Positions 1 to 8,900 of a stretch of 64,000 nucleotides of DNA are shown here, piece by piece. The first letter of the stretch is position 1. Each line of letters begins with the position of its first letter. The position numbers and the translations under genes are program-made. Source of the DNA: Pseudoalteromonas lipolytica (GTDB lineage: Bacteria; Pseudomonadota; Gammaproteobacteria; Enterobacterales; Alteromonadaceae); NCBI RefSeq assembly GCF_001306915.1, contig NZ_LJTC01000003.1, positions 124,001 to 188,000 of the forward strand, given 5' to 3'. The notes beneath the pieces were generated by a model. The model ran no database searches, was not told where the DNA came from, and saw only the letters and a program-made list of their open reading frames with translations.

Positions 1-2
1 AC

Positions 3-458
3 AACGGCCTGGCTTTTAAAGCGGCGAACGTGATGAGTAAAGCTATGCAAGACGGTGTCGCTGAAAAATCAGCGAAAAACTATGCCTTTGTTGCAGAAGC
101 AATGGTACAAGCAAAAGAGGGTGAAAAGTCACTTGCTTATTTTGCAAAAGCCGCTGATTTAGTGTCGCATGGTCAGTACGAACAACGTATTGCAGAGGTA
201 AGCATTAACCTTGAAAAATATGAAGAAGCAGCGGATGCAGCACGTAAAGCCCTAAATAAAGGTGGCTTAGAGTTTGAATCAAATGTGTATGTTGCCTTAG
301 GTATGGCGCAGTACAATTTACAAAACTTTGATGCCTCGATTCTAGCGTTTGAGCAAGCGGAAAAACACAAAAAGTCGCAGCGTTTAGCTGAGCAATGGAT
401 CAAGTATGTGAAGCGTGAAAAAGTGCACGCCGAAACATTACGTACCGCTTTACTCTAA
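3..458 (+). CDS. TPR-repeat protein, C-terminal part (5' end outside window)
   Basis: The reading frame is open from base 3, so the start lies upstream. The visible 150 or so residues are alternating helices with Ala/Tyr/Gly spacing typical of tetratricopeptide repeats (for example 'SLAYFAKAADL' and 'YEEAADAARKAL'). No catalytic motif is present and no membrane segment is visible. In Shewanella and relatives a TPR protein is the last gene of a TonB2-type operon (DUF3450, ExbB, ExbB, ExbD, TonB, TPR). The lipoprotein and TonB-dependent receptor that follow make that the likeliest context, but the upstream genes are not in the window. A strong terminator follows the stop. Confidence 0.7.
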   Translation, partial: NGLAFKAANVMSKAMQDGVAEKSAKNYAFVAEAMVQAKEGEKSLAYFAKAADLVSHGQYEQRIAEVSINLEKYEEAADAARKALNKGGLEFESNVYVALGMAQYNLQNFDASILAFEQAEKHKKSQRLAEQWIKYVKREKVHAETLRTALL

Positions 459-511
459 ATCGTATTCAACAGGTAAGCGTACAAAAGAACTAATTTATAA
501 TCGCAACACCA

Positions 512-536
512 AAGCTGCCTTCGGGCGGCTTTTTTC
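512..536 (+). terminator. Rho-independent terminator after the TPR gene
   Basis: An 8-bp stem (AAGCTGCC / GGCGGCTT, one G-T pair) with a TTCG loop is followed directly by a run of six T. It ends the upstream operon and separates it from the lipoprotein-receptor unit. Confidence 0.88.
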
Positions 537-648
537 CGTTCCTAAAATTTACTAACTTACTCTTTTTTAAATAATTAATATTGTCATTTTATGTTTATTA
601 AAGTGTAACTAGTTTGTCATACAGCTCCCGTAAGGTAGTCGCAGTTTA

Positions 649-704
649 AAACTCAAGTGACCCAAAAGCATTAAGTTTTAGTGCTTTTTCGGTGACTTGA
701 GTTT
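649..704 (+). promoter_or_regulatory. Two-tier hairpin in the leader of the lipoprotein gene
   Basis: A perfect 10-bp stem (AAACTCAAGT with ACTTGAGTTT) encloses an internal loop and a second perfect 7-bp stem (AAAAGCA with TGCTTTT). It ends 45 bp before the lipoprotein start. There is no T-run after the outer stem, so it does not look like a simple terminator. A leader RNA structure or an operator are both possible; the function is inference. Confidence 0.5.
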
Positions 705-749
705 ATGCGCTAACACAATAATTAAATATCTATCTTAACGGAGTGAACA

Positions 750-3503
750 ATGAAATTATCTGGCTTATTCAAGGTTAGTCTTGTAGCTACAGCAATCTCT
801 TTAGCAGGTTGTGGCGGTGGTGACATCAACATCAACGTGGACGAAACAGTTGAGCAACCAACTACACCTACTAACCCAACTACACCACCAACAACTGAAG
901 AGTTACCAGGTGTATACAGCCAAAGCCTTTCGAATGAAGTATCTGCTGCATTAGGTCGTGATGTAACAGTTCAAGTTCTTTCAGGCGTAATTACAGAAGA
1001 TACAACATTATCAACAGACGCATTCTGGGCACTTGATGGTGCAGTATTTGTTGGTAACGATAAAGCAGACAGTGCAACATTAACAATTGAAGCAGGTGCG
1101 GTAGTATTCGGTAACAGCGGCTCTGATTACCTAGTTGTTAGCCGTGACTCTAAAATTGAAGCTACAGGTACTAAAAACGACCCTATCATCTTTACTTCTA
1201 AGCAAGATGTAGTGGGTGATGAAACATCTGCAGGCCAATGGGGCGGTATGGTGCTTCTTGGTAATGGTATTTCTAATAAGTGTCCTGCTGAAGGCGATTG
1301 TGCTCTTCAAGTTGAAGGTGTTGAATCAGGTGCTGTATTTGGCGGTACGGATAACACAGATAATTCAGGTACACTAAAATATGTTGTTGTTAAAAACGCT
1401 GGTTATGAAATTGCACCAGACAACGAACTAAATGGTATTACGTTTGGTGCTGTTGGTTCTGGTACTACAGTTGAATACTTACAAGTTCACAATAATTCAG
1501 ATGATGGTGTTGAATTCTTCGGTGGTGCAGTAAACCTTAAGCACGTTGTATTAACAAGCATCGATGACGATAGCATCGACTGGGACAATGGTTACCAAGG
1601 TAAAATGCAATTCGTTTATGTTGAACAAGATCCTGATTCAACAGATGCAAACCGTGGTATTGAAGCAGATAACGACGGTAGCACACCTTCTAAAGAACCA
1701 AAATCATTACCAATCATCTCTAACTTAACAATCATCGGTAACAACTTTGATGGTGAAGATGATGCTGAAGGTATCTACCTTCGTGAAGGTACAGGTTTAC
1801 ACCTTTATAACTCAGTGATCACTGGCTCTGATGAAATGGGTGAGTGTTTAGAGATTGAAGGTGCAGAAGACGGTGCTAGCGAAACAGTAAATAACGCTAA
1901 CGATGGCACTATCTTAATGCAAAACACGTTTATGTCGTGTACTAATGGCGAAAACTTCAAAAATCCAGTTGATGGTAGCGGCAACACGTTACTTGAGCTT
2001 GAAACATGGTTTACAGCACAATCTGGTAACGTAATCAATGACAAGCCAATGCTTGGTGCAAACGGTCAACCAATTGCAGGCTCGCCATTACTAGGTGCTG
2101 GCCAAGATGTAGCAAATACTGTTGATGCGTTCTTCGATACAGTTGACTTTGTTGGTGCATTAAATGACTCAGATGACTGGCGTGAAGGTTGGGCATTTGG
2201 TTACGGTGGCGGTGAAGTAACGGCACCACCAGCAGTAGCAGGTTGTCCATCAGGTACAACGTCAATTTCTCCAGTTGATGGCAGCACAACAACATGTGAA
2301 GTGTCTGGTCGCATTACTGCAGATTTAACACTTACTGCGGGTAACTACTACGCATTAAGCGGTGCAGTATTTGTAGGTGATGATAATGCAGATTCAGCTA
2401 CTTTAACAATCGAGCCAGGCGTAACAGTATATGGCCGTACAGGTGATGATTACTTAGTAATTAGCCGTGGTTCAAAAATTAATGCTAACGGTACTAAAGA
2501 TGAGCCAATCTCGTTCACTTCAAGCCAAGATGTTATGGGCGGTACTGCAGCTGCGGGCCAATGGGGTGGTTTAGTTCTTCTTGGTAATGCGCCATCGAAC
2601 AAGTGTCCAGCAGAAGGCGATTGTGCACTTCAAGTTGAAGGTGTGGAGTCAGGTGCCGTGTTCGGTGGTACTGATACAACTGACAACTCAGGTACGCTGC
2701 GTTATGTTCGTGTGATGAATGGTGGTTACGAAATCGCACCAGATAACGAATTAAACGGTATTACGTTCGGTGGTGTTGGTTCTGGTACTACTGTTGAGTA
2801 TGTGCAAGTTCACCAAAACGCGGATGACGGTGTTGAATTCTTCGGTGGTAACGTACAAGCGAAGTACTTAGTACTAACAAGCATTCAAGATGACAGCATC
2901 GACTGGGACAATGGTTTCCAAGGTAAAATGCAGCATATTCTTGTTAAGCAAGCAGCTGATAACTCAGACGCGAACCGTGGTATTGAAGCAGACAACGATG
3001 GTACTACACCGTCTAAAACGCCTAAGTCAAACCCAACAATTGCTAACTTAACAATCATTGGTAATACCTTTGACGGTGAAGATGATTCAGAAGGTATGTA
3101 CTTCCGTGAAGGTACGGGTGCGCAAATCTATAACACAATAGTAACGGGCCCTGAAGGCATGGGCGAATGTCTTGAGATTGAAGGTGCAGCTTCTGGTGAA
3201 AGTGAAACAGTGAACAATGCTCAAGATGGCACCTTAATGATTAAATCATCAGTGATTGCATGTTCTGAAAACTTCAAAGACCCAAGTGGTGTAGATTTCA
3301 GCGTTGAGAACTGGTGGACAAACACATTAGGTAACTTAGTTGCTACAGGTCAAACGCAAGTTGTAAATGGTATCTTTACTATCGATACAACAACAGCGAC
3401 AGACGTTAAAGCAATCGACGGTTTCTTCGATACAACAACGCACATTGGTGCAGTATCTGCTGATAACAACTGGACTGAAGGTTGGACGGTAGGTCTGGAA
3501 TAA
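750..3503 (+). CDS. Lipoprotein with two tandem beta-helix-like domains, TonB-receptor partner
   Basis: This 917-residue protein opens with a lipoprotein signal (lipobox LAGC, Cys about residue 21), followed by a Thr/Pro-rich linker. Two homologous halves follow, about residues 79-483 and 518-917. They share long stretches such as 'CALQVEGVESGAVFGGTD', 'YEIAPDNELNGITFG', 'DDGVEFFGG' and 'DDSIDWDNG'. The Gly/Asn/Asp-rich short-strand pattern suggests a parallel beta-helix, like the lipoproteins that accompany TonB receptors in many marine bacteria and Bacteroidetes. The start has a good GGAG ribosome site. It sits 78 bp upstream of a receptor gene with a hairpin between them, so surface capture of a ligand for that receptor is the likely role. 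The ligand is unknown. Confidence 0.7.
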   Translation: MKLSGLFKVSLVATAISLAGCGGGDININVDETVEQPTTPTNPTTPPTTEELPGVYSQSLSNEVSAALGRDVTVQVLSGVITEDTTLSTDAFWALDGAVFVGNDKADSATLTIEAGAVVFGNSGSDYLVVSRDSKIEATGTKNDPIIFTSKQDVVGDETSAGQWGGMVLLGNGISNKCPAEGDCALQVEGVESGAVFGGTDNTDNSGTLKYVVVKNAGYEIAPDNELNGITFGAVGSGTTVEYLQVHNNSDDGVEFFGGAVNLKHVVLTSIDDDSIDWDNGYQGKMQFVYVEQDPDSTDANRGIEADNDGSTPSKEPKSLPIISNLTIIGNNFDGEDDAEGIYLREGTGLHLYNSVITGSDEMGECLEIEGAEDGASETVNNANDGTILMQNTFMSCTNGENFKNPVDGSGNTLLELETWFTAQSGNVINDKPMLGANGQPIAGSPLLGAGQDVANTVDAFFDTVDFVGALNDSDDWREGWAFGYGGGEVTAPPAVAGCPSGTTSISPVDGSTTTCEVSGRITADLTLTAGNYYALSGAVFVGDDNADSATLTIEPGVTVYGRTGDDYLVISRGSKINANGTKDEPISFTSSQDVMGGTAAAGQWGGLVLLGNAPSNKCPAEGDCALQVEGVESGAVFGGTDTTDNSGTLRYVRVMNGGYEIAPDNELNGITFGGVGSGTTVEYVQVHQNADDGVEFFGGNVQAKYLVLTSIQDDSIDWDNGFQGKMQHILVKQAADNSDANRGIEADNDGTTPSKTPKSNPTIANLTIIGNTFDGEDDSEGMYFREGTGAQIYNTIVTGPEGMGECLEIEGAASGESETVNNAQDGTLMIKSSVIACSENFKDPSGVDFSVENWWTNTLGNLVATGQTQVVNGIFTIDTTTATDVKAIDGFFDTTTHIGAVSADNNWTEGWTVGLE

Positions 3504-3514
3504 CACAGTAAGCG

Positions 3515-3541
3515 AGGTGCTAAACAACGTGTTTAGCACCT
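3515..3541 (+). terminator. Intercistronic hairpin between lipoprotein and receptor genes
   Basis: A perfect 11-bp stem (AGGTGCTAAAC with GTTTAGCACCT, 5-nt loop) lies 12 bp after the lipoprotein stop. Only three T follow, so it probably acts as a partial terminator or 3'-end stabiliser that raises lipoprotein over receptor expression. Confidence 0.6.
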
Positions 3542-3581
3542 TTAAACAACTTTCTGTAACTTATTTCAGATAGAGGTAAAC

Positions 3582-6215
3582 ATGAAACAATATTCAAAAC
3601 AGTTCAGCTTAACAGCACTAAGCGTAGCTATCTTATGCGGCTTGAGTGTCTCAGCACACGCAGCTGAAGCAGACGAAGAAGCTGTTCTTGAAGAAGTTGT
3701 TGTTAGTGCAAGTCGTTTAAAAGGCACTGCAACAGCTGTTCTAGAAGAGCGTAAACAGCAAGCATTCGTTGCTGATATTATGGGTGCAGAGCAAATTTCA
3801 CGAAGTGGTGATAGTGACGCTGCTGCAGCGCTACGCCGTGTAACAGGCTTAACACTTGTTGATGGTAAATTTATTTATGTACGTGGTCTAGGTGAACGAT
3901 ATTCAAGTACACAGTTAAATAATTCTGCTGTACCAAGCCCAGATCCAACGCGTTCTGTATTACCACTGGATTTATTTCCATCAGGTATTATCGAAAGCTT
4001 ATCAGTACAAAAATCATATTCACCGTCAATGCCAGCATCTTTTGGTGGTGGTAACGTTGATATTCGCTTGAAATCAATTCCTGATCAGTTTGTATTTGAT
4101 GTGACGGGTCAGCTTGGTTACAACACTAATAACTTTGATGATGGCCTTGAATACAACGGTGGTTCGGACGATTGGTACGGTGTTGATGATGGCACACGCG
4201 AAATTCCGCGTGCTATTCTTGATGTGTACCAAAGTGGTCAATCGCTTGATGATTTAACGCCAGAGCAAAGCCGTGCTTTAGCCCTATCGTTAAATCGTGA
4301 TTATGATCCAAAATCAGCAAAGGTTGACCCGAATACGAAGTTTACTGCCACATTAGGTAACAGCTTCGAATCAGATAAATGGCGCTACGGTTTCTTATCG
4401 TCGCTTAGCTACGATAATAAGCATGTTGTTGCAGATGAGTATCAAGGTCAAGGTTTCTTGATTGGTGAAAACTCAACAACCATGATCCGTGGTTATGACC
4501 AAGTACTAAGTACAGAACACACGGTTAAGACATCAGGAATGGTTACGGTTGGTGTTGAGTATGACAAAGCGCATAAAATTGACTACACGGCTTTAATATT
4601 ACGCGATACTGAAGATAAAATTTCAGACCGTTTAGGTATTGACCAAAACAACAACACCTCAGATAACAAGCGTGTACGCTCGTACGATGTTCGTTATGAA
4701 GAGCGTGAGCTGATCGTTAATCAATTAAAAGGTATGCATACTTTTGATTGGTTGAATTACGCGGGTTTTGACTGGAAGTATTCAATTGGTCGCTCAAACC
4801 GTTACGCACCAGGTAACATGGAAACTCGTTTCATTGTTACTGATGCCAATGAAGATGGGTTTTACGATACAGTAAACGAAAGCGCATTAACCAATGCAAC
4901 AACAGCTGCACGTTACACTTTCCAAGATTTGGATGATGAAGTAGAGAACTACGGTTTTAACTTTACGTTGCCTATTATGCTAGATGGCGTGGATGTTGAG
5001 CTTAAATCAGGTGCTGACTTTATCTCTAAAGAGCGTTCAGCAACTAACCGTCGTTTTGATATCAATACACGTGCATTCTCAGATGTTGACTTAAACGGAA
5101 ATGAGTTAAACACTATTTTGTCTGATGATGTACTCTCGAACGCGACACTAACGCAACCAATCTTGAACGACACAACGGTTTCAGGCGATGACTATAAGTC
5201 AGCGCAGAAAGTGGATGCCTATTACTTCGAAGCAGATTTCTTCTTCAATAATACATGGCGTATTACCGGTGGTTTACGTTGGGAAGATTTCCGTCAAGTA
5301 TCTGTTCCTCTTGACCCATTTACTGGTGGCCTTGCATCTTCAATTGATTATGATGAGTTAGATCAGCTCGCATTCCGTGAAGACGACGTTTATAGTGCAC
5401 TTGCTTTAACTTATGTGCAAAACGACGAAACGCAATGGCGTTTAAGCTATGGTGAAACAGTTGTTCGTCCAGATTTACGTGAGATTTCTGATGCAACTTA
5501 CATCGATCCGCTTACTGAATACCCTGTAGGTGGTACGCCTGGTTTACGTACAACGCAAATCAAAAACTATGATTTCCGCTGGGAAAACTATTTTGATACG
5601 GGCGAGAACTTCTCTGTTGGTGTGTTCTATAAAGACATGGTTGACCCAATTGAGTCTGTTCAATCACCTGCACAAGATGGTCCACCATTGGTACGTATTG
5701 CTAATGCAGAAGATGGTTATGTTGCGGGTGTTGAATTTGAATACCTGAAAGATTTTGCTTTCTTAGGTGGATTCTGGCAAGACGTGTTCATGACAGGTAA
5801 CGTGACGTTAAGTGACTCAGAAATCAACATGGACCGTCAGGCGATTGTTGAACAAACAGGAGTTTCTGCAGCGGTTACAAATACAACACGTCGCATGACG
5901 GGCCATTCAAAATATGTTGTGAATATGCAGTTAGGCTATGACGCACCTAGTGGGCAGCATGCTTCAACGCTAATCTATAACGTATTTGGTGAGCGAATTA
6001 TTATTCCTGGCATTGAAGGTCAAGAAGATTGGATGGAGCAACCTTTCCACTCTCTAGACTTTAACTACACCTATTTCCCTGATTTCAACTCAAGCTTGAA
6101 GTTCAAAGTGACTAATATCTTGGGCGCAAAATCTGAAATAGAGTCAGCGGGAACTTTAACTCGCTCCAAAGAGAAAGGCACTGAGTTCTCAATTGAGTAC
6201 AAATACCAGTTCTAA
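3582..6215 (+). CDS. TonB-dependent outer-membrane receptor
   Basis: This 877-residue protein has a cleavable signal ending near 'SAHAAEA'. A TonB box-like segment 'EEVVVSASR' (about residues 38-46) follows, then a plug domain with 'RGLGERYSSTQLNN' and 'SFGGGNVDIRLKS', then a long 22-strand-type barrel ending in a terminal Phe (KYQF). The start is set by GAGGT 8 bases upstream. It follows the duplicated lipoprotein, from which it may be co-transcribed through a leaky hairpin. It lacks the plug features of the siderophore receptors elsewhere in the window, so the substrate is more likely an organic nutrient. That assignment is inference. Confidence 0.85.
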   Translation: MKQYSKQFSLTALSVAILCGLSVSAHAAEADEEAVLEEVVVSASRLKGTATAVLEERKQQAFVADIMGAEQISRSGDSDAAAALRRVTGLTLVDGKFIYVRGLGERYSSTQLNNSAVPSPDPTRSVLPLDLFPSGIIESLSVQKSYSPSMPASFGGGNVDIRLKSIPDQFVFDVTGQLGYNTNNFDDGLEYNGGSDDWYGVDDGTREIPRAILDVYQSGQSLDDLTPEQSRALALSLNRDYDPKSAKVDPNTKFTATLGNSFESDKWRYGFLSSLSYDNKHVVADEYQGQGFLIGENSTTMIRGYDQVLSTEHTVKTSGMVTVGVEYDKAHKIDYTALILRDTEDKISDRLGIDQNNNTSDNKRVRSYDVRYEERELIVNQLKGMHTFDWLNYAGFDWKYSIGRSNRYAPGNMETRFIVTDANEDGFYDTVNESALTNATTAARYTFQDLDDEVENYGFNFTLPIMLDGVDVELKSGADFISKERSATNRRFDINTRAFSDVDLNGNELNTILSDDVLSNATLTQPILNDTTVSGDDYKSAQKVDAYYFEADFFFNNTWRITGGLRWEDFRQVSVPLDPFTGGLASSIDYDELDQLAFREDDVYSALALTYVQNDETQWRLSYGETVVRPDLREISDATYIDPLTEYPVGGTPGLRTTQIKNYDFRWENYFDTGENFSVGVFYKDMVDPIESVQSPAQDGPPLVRIANAEDGYVAGVEFEYLKDFAFLGGFWQDVFMTGNVTLSDSEINMDRQAIVEQTGVSAAVTNTTRRMTGHSKYVVNMQLGYDAPSGQHASTLIYNVFGERIIIPGIEGQEDWMEQPFHSLDFNYTYFPDFNSSLKFKVTNILGAKSEIESAGTLTRSKEKGTEFSIEYKYQF

Positions 6216-6261
6216 TACTCTGACCAAGGAAGGATACAATAATAAATCCTAACGTTGATTT

Positions 6262-6286
6262 AGCCCTGCACTAGCAGGGCTTTTTT
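6262..6286 (+). terminator. Rho-independent terminator after the receptor gene
   Basis: An 8-bp perfect stem (AGCCCTGC / GCAGGGCT) with a 4-nt loop and six T closes the lipoprotein-receptor unit. Confidence 0.9.
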
Positions 6287-6287
6287 C

Positions 6288-6552
6288 TATACCCAAACCA
6301 CCTCAAGATGCAGAATTCAGCGTTTCACAGGTGCTTAATATCAAGGCGTTACTTTGCAAGAATGGCAGTCCCTTTTAAGAAGTAACAACGATGAGAGTAA
6401 GTGCCTGTGAAGCGCCCAAAGGGTTGGTTTAAAAGCGATTTATACTGCGTTATTGATTTTAACAATAGAACCACTATTACTTGCAATCAATGCCTTGCCT
6501 AAATCGCTTTTAATTCCAACTGAAACTCGCATCTTGAGGTAGTTTGGGTATA
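6288..6552. mobile_element. 265-bp MITE-like element with 24-bp terminal inverted repeats
   Basis: The ends 6288-6311 and 6529-6552 are inverted repeats of 24 bp with one mismatch (left end TATACCCAAACCACCTC). Inside are two further inverted pairs: GCGTTTCACAGG-like arms near 6320 and 6410, and AAAAGCGATTTA with TAAATCGCTTTT near 6433 and 6500. No reading frame of use is present. Together with terminator 6262-6286 it fills the 388 bp between the receptor and the lipid kinase. It fits a non-autonomous transposon relic, or a large structured RNA/DNA repeat. Confidence 0.72.
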
Positions 6553-6603
6553 TTAAACCATTGCGTGTTATGGTAGTTCTAAGTGTTAAAACAGGGATTA
6601 AAA

Positions 6604-7500
6604 ATGGACTTACGGTTAATTATAAATGGCAAAAAAGCGGCTGATGAGCAGCTTCGTGACGCCATCGGTCAATTTCGAACTCGTCAGCCACTTGCGGTGC
6701 GTGTTACCTATGAAGGCGGTGACATTGAGCGTTTTATTAATGAAGCCGTCGCAGAGGGTGTAAAACGTGTTGTTGTGGCTGGTGGCGATGGCACCGTTAA
6801 TGAAGCCGTTAATGCATTAATGAAACTGGAAAAGTCACAACGTTTAGAGCTTGCAATTTTACCTATGGGCACAGCAAATGATTTTGCTACAGCCGCTAAT
6901 ATTCCTCACGGGTACTTGCCAGCACTGAAACTTGCCGCACAGGGTCAGCCGCATGCAATTGATACGGTAGAGGTTGATAAGCGTTATTTTGTGAACGTAG
7001 CCAGTGCAGGCTTTGGGGCAAAAATTACCGCAACCACACCGCCAGCACTGAAAAACTTACTCGGTGGTGGGGCGTATACCTTGGCTGGTCTTGTACAAGC
7101 GCTGAGTTTTGTACCTTACAGTGGCGAGTTAACGCTGCCTGATGGTGAACGTACTTCGGGCGATATTATTGCCGCTGCCGTATGTAATGGCCGCCAAGCG
7201 GGCGGTGGCCAGCCACTTGCGCCACATGCCTACATAAATGATGGTTTGGTTGATCTAGTGGCGTTTACATCATTTGCAATCTCAGATGTACCAGCGGTTA
7301 TCGAAGAGCTAAGTAATTACCCTAACTCTTCACAACAGTGGGTAAAGCGCTATCAAGTGCCTTGGCTTGAATGGCAAACACAAACAGAAATGCCAATAAA
7401 CTTAGATGGCGAGCCAATCACCTCAAAACAACAACGTTTTGAAGTGCATGCTGGCGCGCTAAACATGGTACTACCAGACGCTTGCCCATTACTTAAATAA
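6604..7500 (+). CDS. yegS: YegS-like lipid kinase (diacylglycerol kinase catalytic domain)
   Basis: The protein (298 residues, against 299 for E. coli YegS) carries the nucleotide-binding motif GGDGTVNE at about residues 60-67 and MGTANDFA at about 89-96, the hallmarks of the DAGK_cat fold. The C-terminal part has the beta-sandwich residues 'YINDGLVDLVAF' and 'LDGEP'. An in-frame ATG exists 21 bp upstream (6583), but a GGGA ribosome site sits 7 bases before 6604, and homologues start there. It probably phosphorylates a membrane lipid at the inner membrane; E. coli YegS phosphorylates phosphatidylglycerol in vitro. It is monocistronic, between the MITE-like element and asd. Confidence 0.88.
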   Translation: MDLRLIINGKKAADEQLRDAIGQFRTRQPLAVRVTYEGGDIERFINEAVAEGVKRVVVAGGDGTVNEAVNALMKLEKSQRLELAILPMGTANDFATAANIPHGYLPALKLAAQGQPHAIDTVEVDKRYFVNVASAGFGAKITATTPPALKNLLGGGAYTLAGLVQALSFVPYSGELTLPDGERTSGDIIAAAVCNGRQAGGGQPLAPHAYINDGLVDLVAFTSFAISDVPAVIEELSNYPNSSQQWVKRYQVPWLEWQTQTEMPINLDGEPITSKQQRFEVHAGALNMVLPDACPLLK

Positions 7501-7574
7501 GCGATGATGAAAAATTTTGATGTTACTCGGTTTACGCTGGTTTTGCTAAGACCGCAATGCTAGATTACTTCTGT

Positions 7575-7610
7575 AAAAATTAAATTCTCACGCAATGGAC
7601 TTTAATTTTT
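7575..7610. other. AT-rich inverted repeat upstream of asd
   Basis: The arms AAAAATTAAA (7575-7584) and TTTAATTTTT (7601-7610) can form a 10-bp stem with a 16-nt loop. It could serve as terminator for the lipid kinase gene or as a leader structure for asd. I see no lysine-riboswitch-like architecture. Confidence 0.4.
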
Positions 7611-7653
7611 AACAGTTTAGGTAATTTGAATGAATCAAACAGTGGAACAAACA

Positions 7654-8766
7654 ATGAAAAAAGTAGGATTAGTCGGTTGGCGGGGCATGGTTGGCTCTGT
7701 GTTATTAGAACGTATGCAGCAAGAAAATGATTTTTCTAATATCGACACGACTTTTTTCACCACCTCACAAACCGGTCAATTAGGCCCTGATCTTGCTGGC
7801 CCAGCTAAACCGCTTTTAGATGCTAATGATATCGCTGAGCTTGCGAAGATGGACATTATTGTCACTTGCCAAGGCGGTGACTATACCAAAGCCGTTTACC
7901 CGCAATTACGTGAATCAGGTTGGCAAGGTTATTGGATTGATGCGGCATCGGCACTGCGTATGAGTGACGACAGTATTATTGTGCTAGACCCAGTAAACAA
8001 AGACGTTATCAGTGCAGGCTTAGAGCAAGGTGTTAAAACCTATGTGGGCGGAAACTGTACCGTATCACTAATGCTATTAGCACTGGGCGGTTTATTTGAG
8101 CAAGACTTGATTGAGTGGGTAAGCCCAATGACATATCAAGCGGCTTCTGGCGCAGGCGCACGCAACATGAAAGAGCTAATTGCGCAAATGGGTGCAATTC
8201 ACGAAACAGTGGCAGACAAACTGGCAGATCCAAATGCTGCGATTCTTGAAATTGATAAGTTAGTCACCGAAAAAATTGCCTCAAGCGATTTACCACAAGA
8301 CCAGTTTGGTGTTCCTCTAGCTGGTAGCCTTATCCCTTGGATTGATGTACCAATGCCAAGCGGTCAAAGTAAAGAAGAGTGGAAAGCGCAAGTTGAAGCG
8401 AACAAGATTTTAGGCAGCAGTGAACAACCTATCCCTGTTGATGGCTTATGTGTTCGCATTGGTGCAATGCGTTGTCACTCACAAGCAATGACAATTAAGC
8501 TGCGCAAAGACATTAGCGTTGAGCAAATTGAAGAAATTCTTGCTTCTCACAATGAGTGGGTCAAAGTGATCCCGAATGATCGCGACATTACCGCTACAGA
8601 TTTAACGCCTGTAAAAGTAACTGGCACGCTGTCTATTCCGGTAGGTCGTATTCGTAAATTAGCGATGGGCCCAGAGTATATCAGTGCGTTTACGGTTGGT
8701 GACCAACTGTTATGGGGTGCTGCTGAGCCACTGCGTCGCATGTTACGTATTATTGTCGATGGCTAG
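7654..8766 (+). CDS. asd: Aspartate-semialdehyde dehydrogenase
   Basis: It reduces beta-aspartyl phosphate to aspartate semialdehyde with NADPH in the cytoplasm, feeding lysine/diaminopimelate, threonine and methionine synthesis. The N-terminal NADP loop GWRGMVGS and the start [11 protein letters not shown] match E. coli Asd closely. The catalytic Cys sits in GGNCTVS at residue 135, the same number as in E. coli, and the later His-containing segment '[11 protein letters not shown]' is present. The length of 370 residues is normal. An in-frame ATG at 7630, with its own AGG site, would add eight residues; both starts are possible, and I chose 7654 by homology. It is converged on by the receptor gene on the other strand. 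Confidence 0.95.
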   Translation: MKKVGLVGWRGMVGSVLLERMQQENDFSNIDTTFFTTSQTGQLGPDLAGPAKPLLDANDIAELAKMDIIVTCQGGDYTKAVYPQLRESGWQGYWIDAASALRMSDDSIIVLDPVNKDVISAGLEQGVKTYVGGNCTVSLMLLALGGLFEQDLIEWVSPMTYQAASGAGARNMKELIAQMGAIHETVADKLADPNAAILEIDKLVTEKIASSDLPQDQFGVPLAGSLIPWIDVPMPSGQSKEEWKAQVEANKILGSSEQPIPVDGLCVRIGAMRCHSQAMTIKLRKDISVEQIEEILASHNEWVKVIPNDRDITATDLTPVKVTGTLSIPVGRIRKLAMGPEYISAFTVGDQLLWGAAEPLRRMLRIIVDG

Positions 8767-8848
8767 AACTGGTTTTACTTGGGTAAAAAAACCTTATTCA
8801 ACTAACTCAGAGCTTCTGTTGAAAACTCAGCTGATTTTTACTCTGTTT

Positions 8849-8881
8849 CTAAATTCGCCTCGTATATAGAGGCGAATTTAG
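8849..8881. terminator. Long hairpin between convergent asd and receptor gene
   Basis: A perfect 13-bp stem (CTAAATTCGCCTC with GAGGCGAATTTAG, 7-nt loop) lies between the two convergent stops. The T-tracts are weak on both sides, but position and stability suggest a bidirectional terminator. Confidence 0.65.
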
Positions 8882-8900
8882 TTATTACTCGTGTATGTTA

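Noticed and set aside
575..625. Possible Pho box (two TGTCAT elements) upstream of the lipoprotein gene
   Set aside because: The two TGTCAT are about 36 bp apart instead of the 11-bp repeat spacing, and the intervening match is poor.
2035..2295. Minus-strand frame of 86 codons inside the duplicated lipoprotein gene
   Set aside because: Leu/His-rich composition typical of an antisense shadow of repetitive coding DNA.
7501..7653. Lysine riboswitch upstream of asd
   Set aside because: The leader is too short (about 150 bp) and shows only one AT-rich stem, without the conserved multi-helix lysine-box layout.
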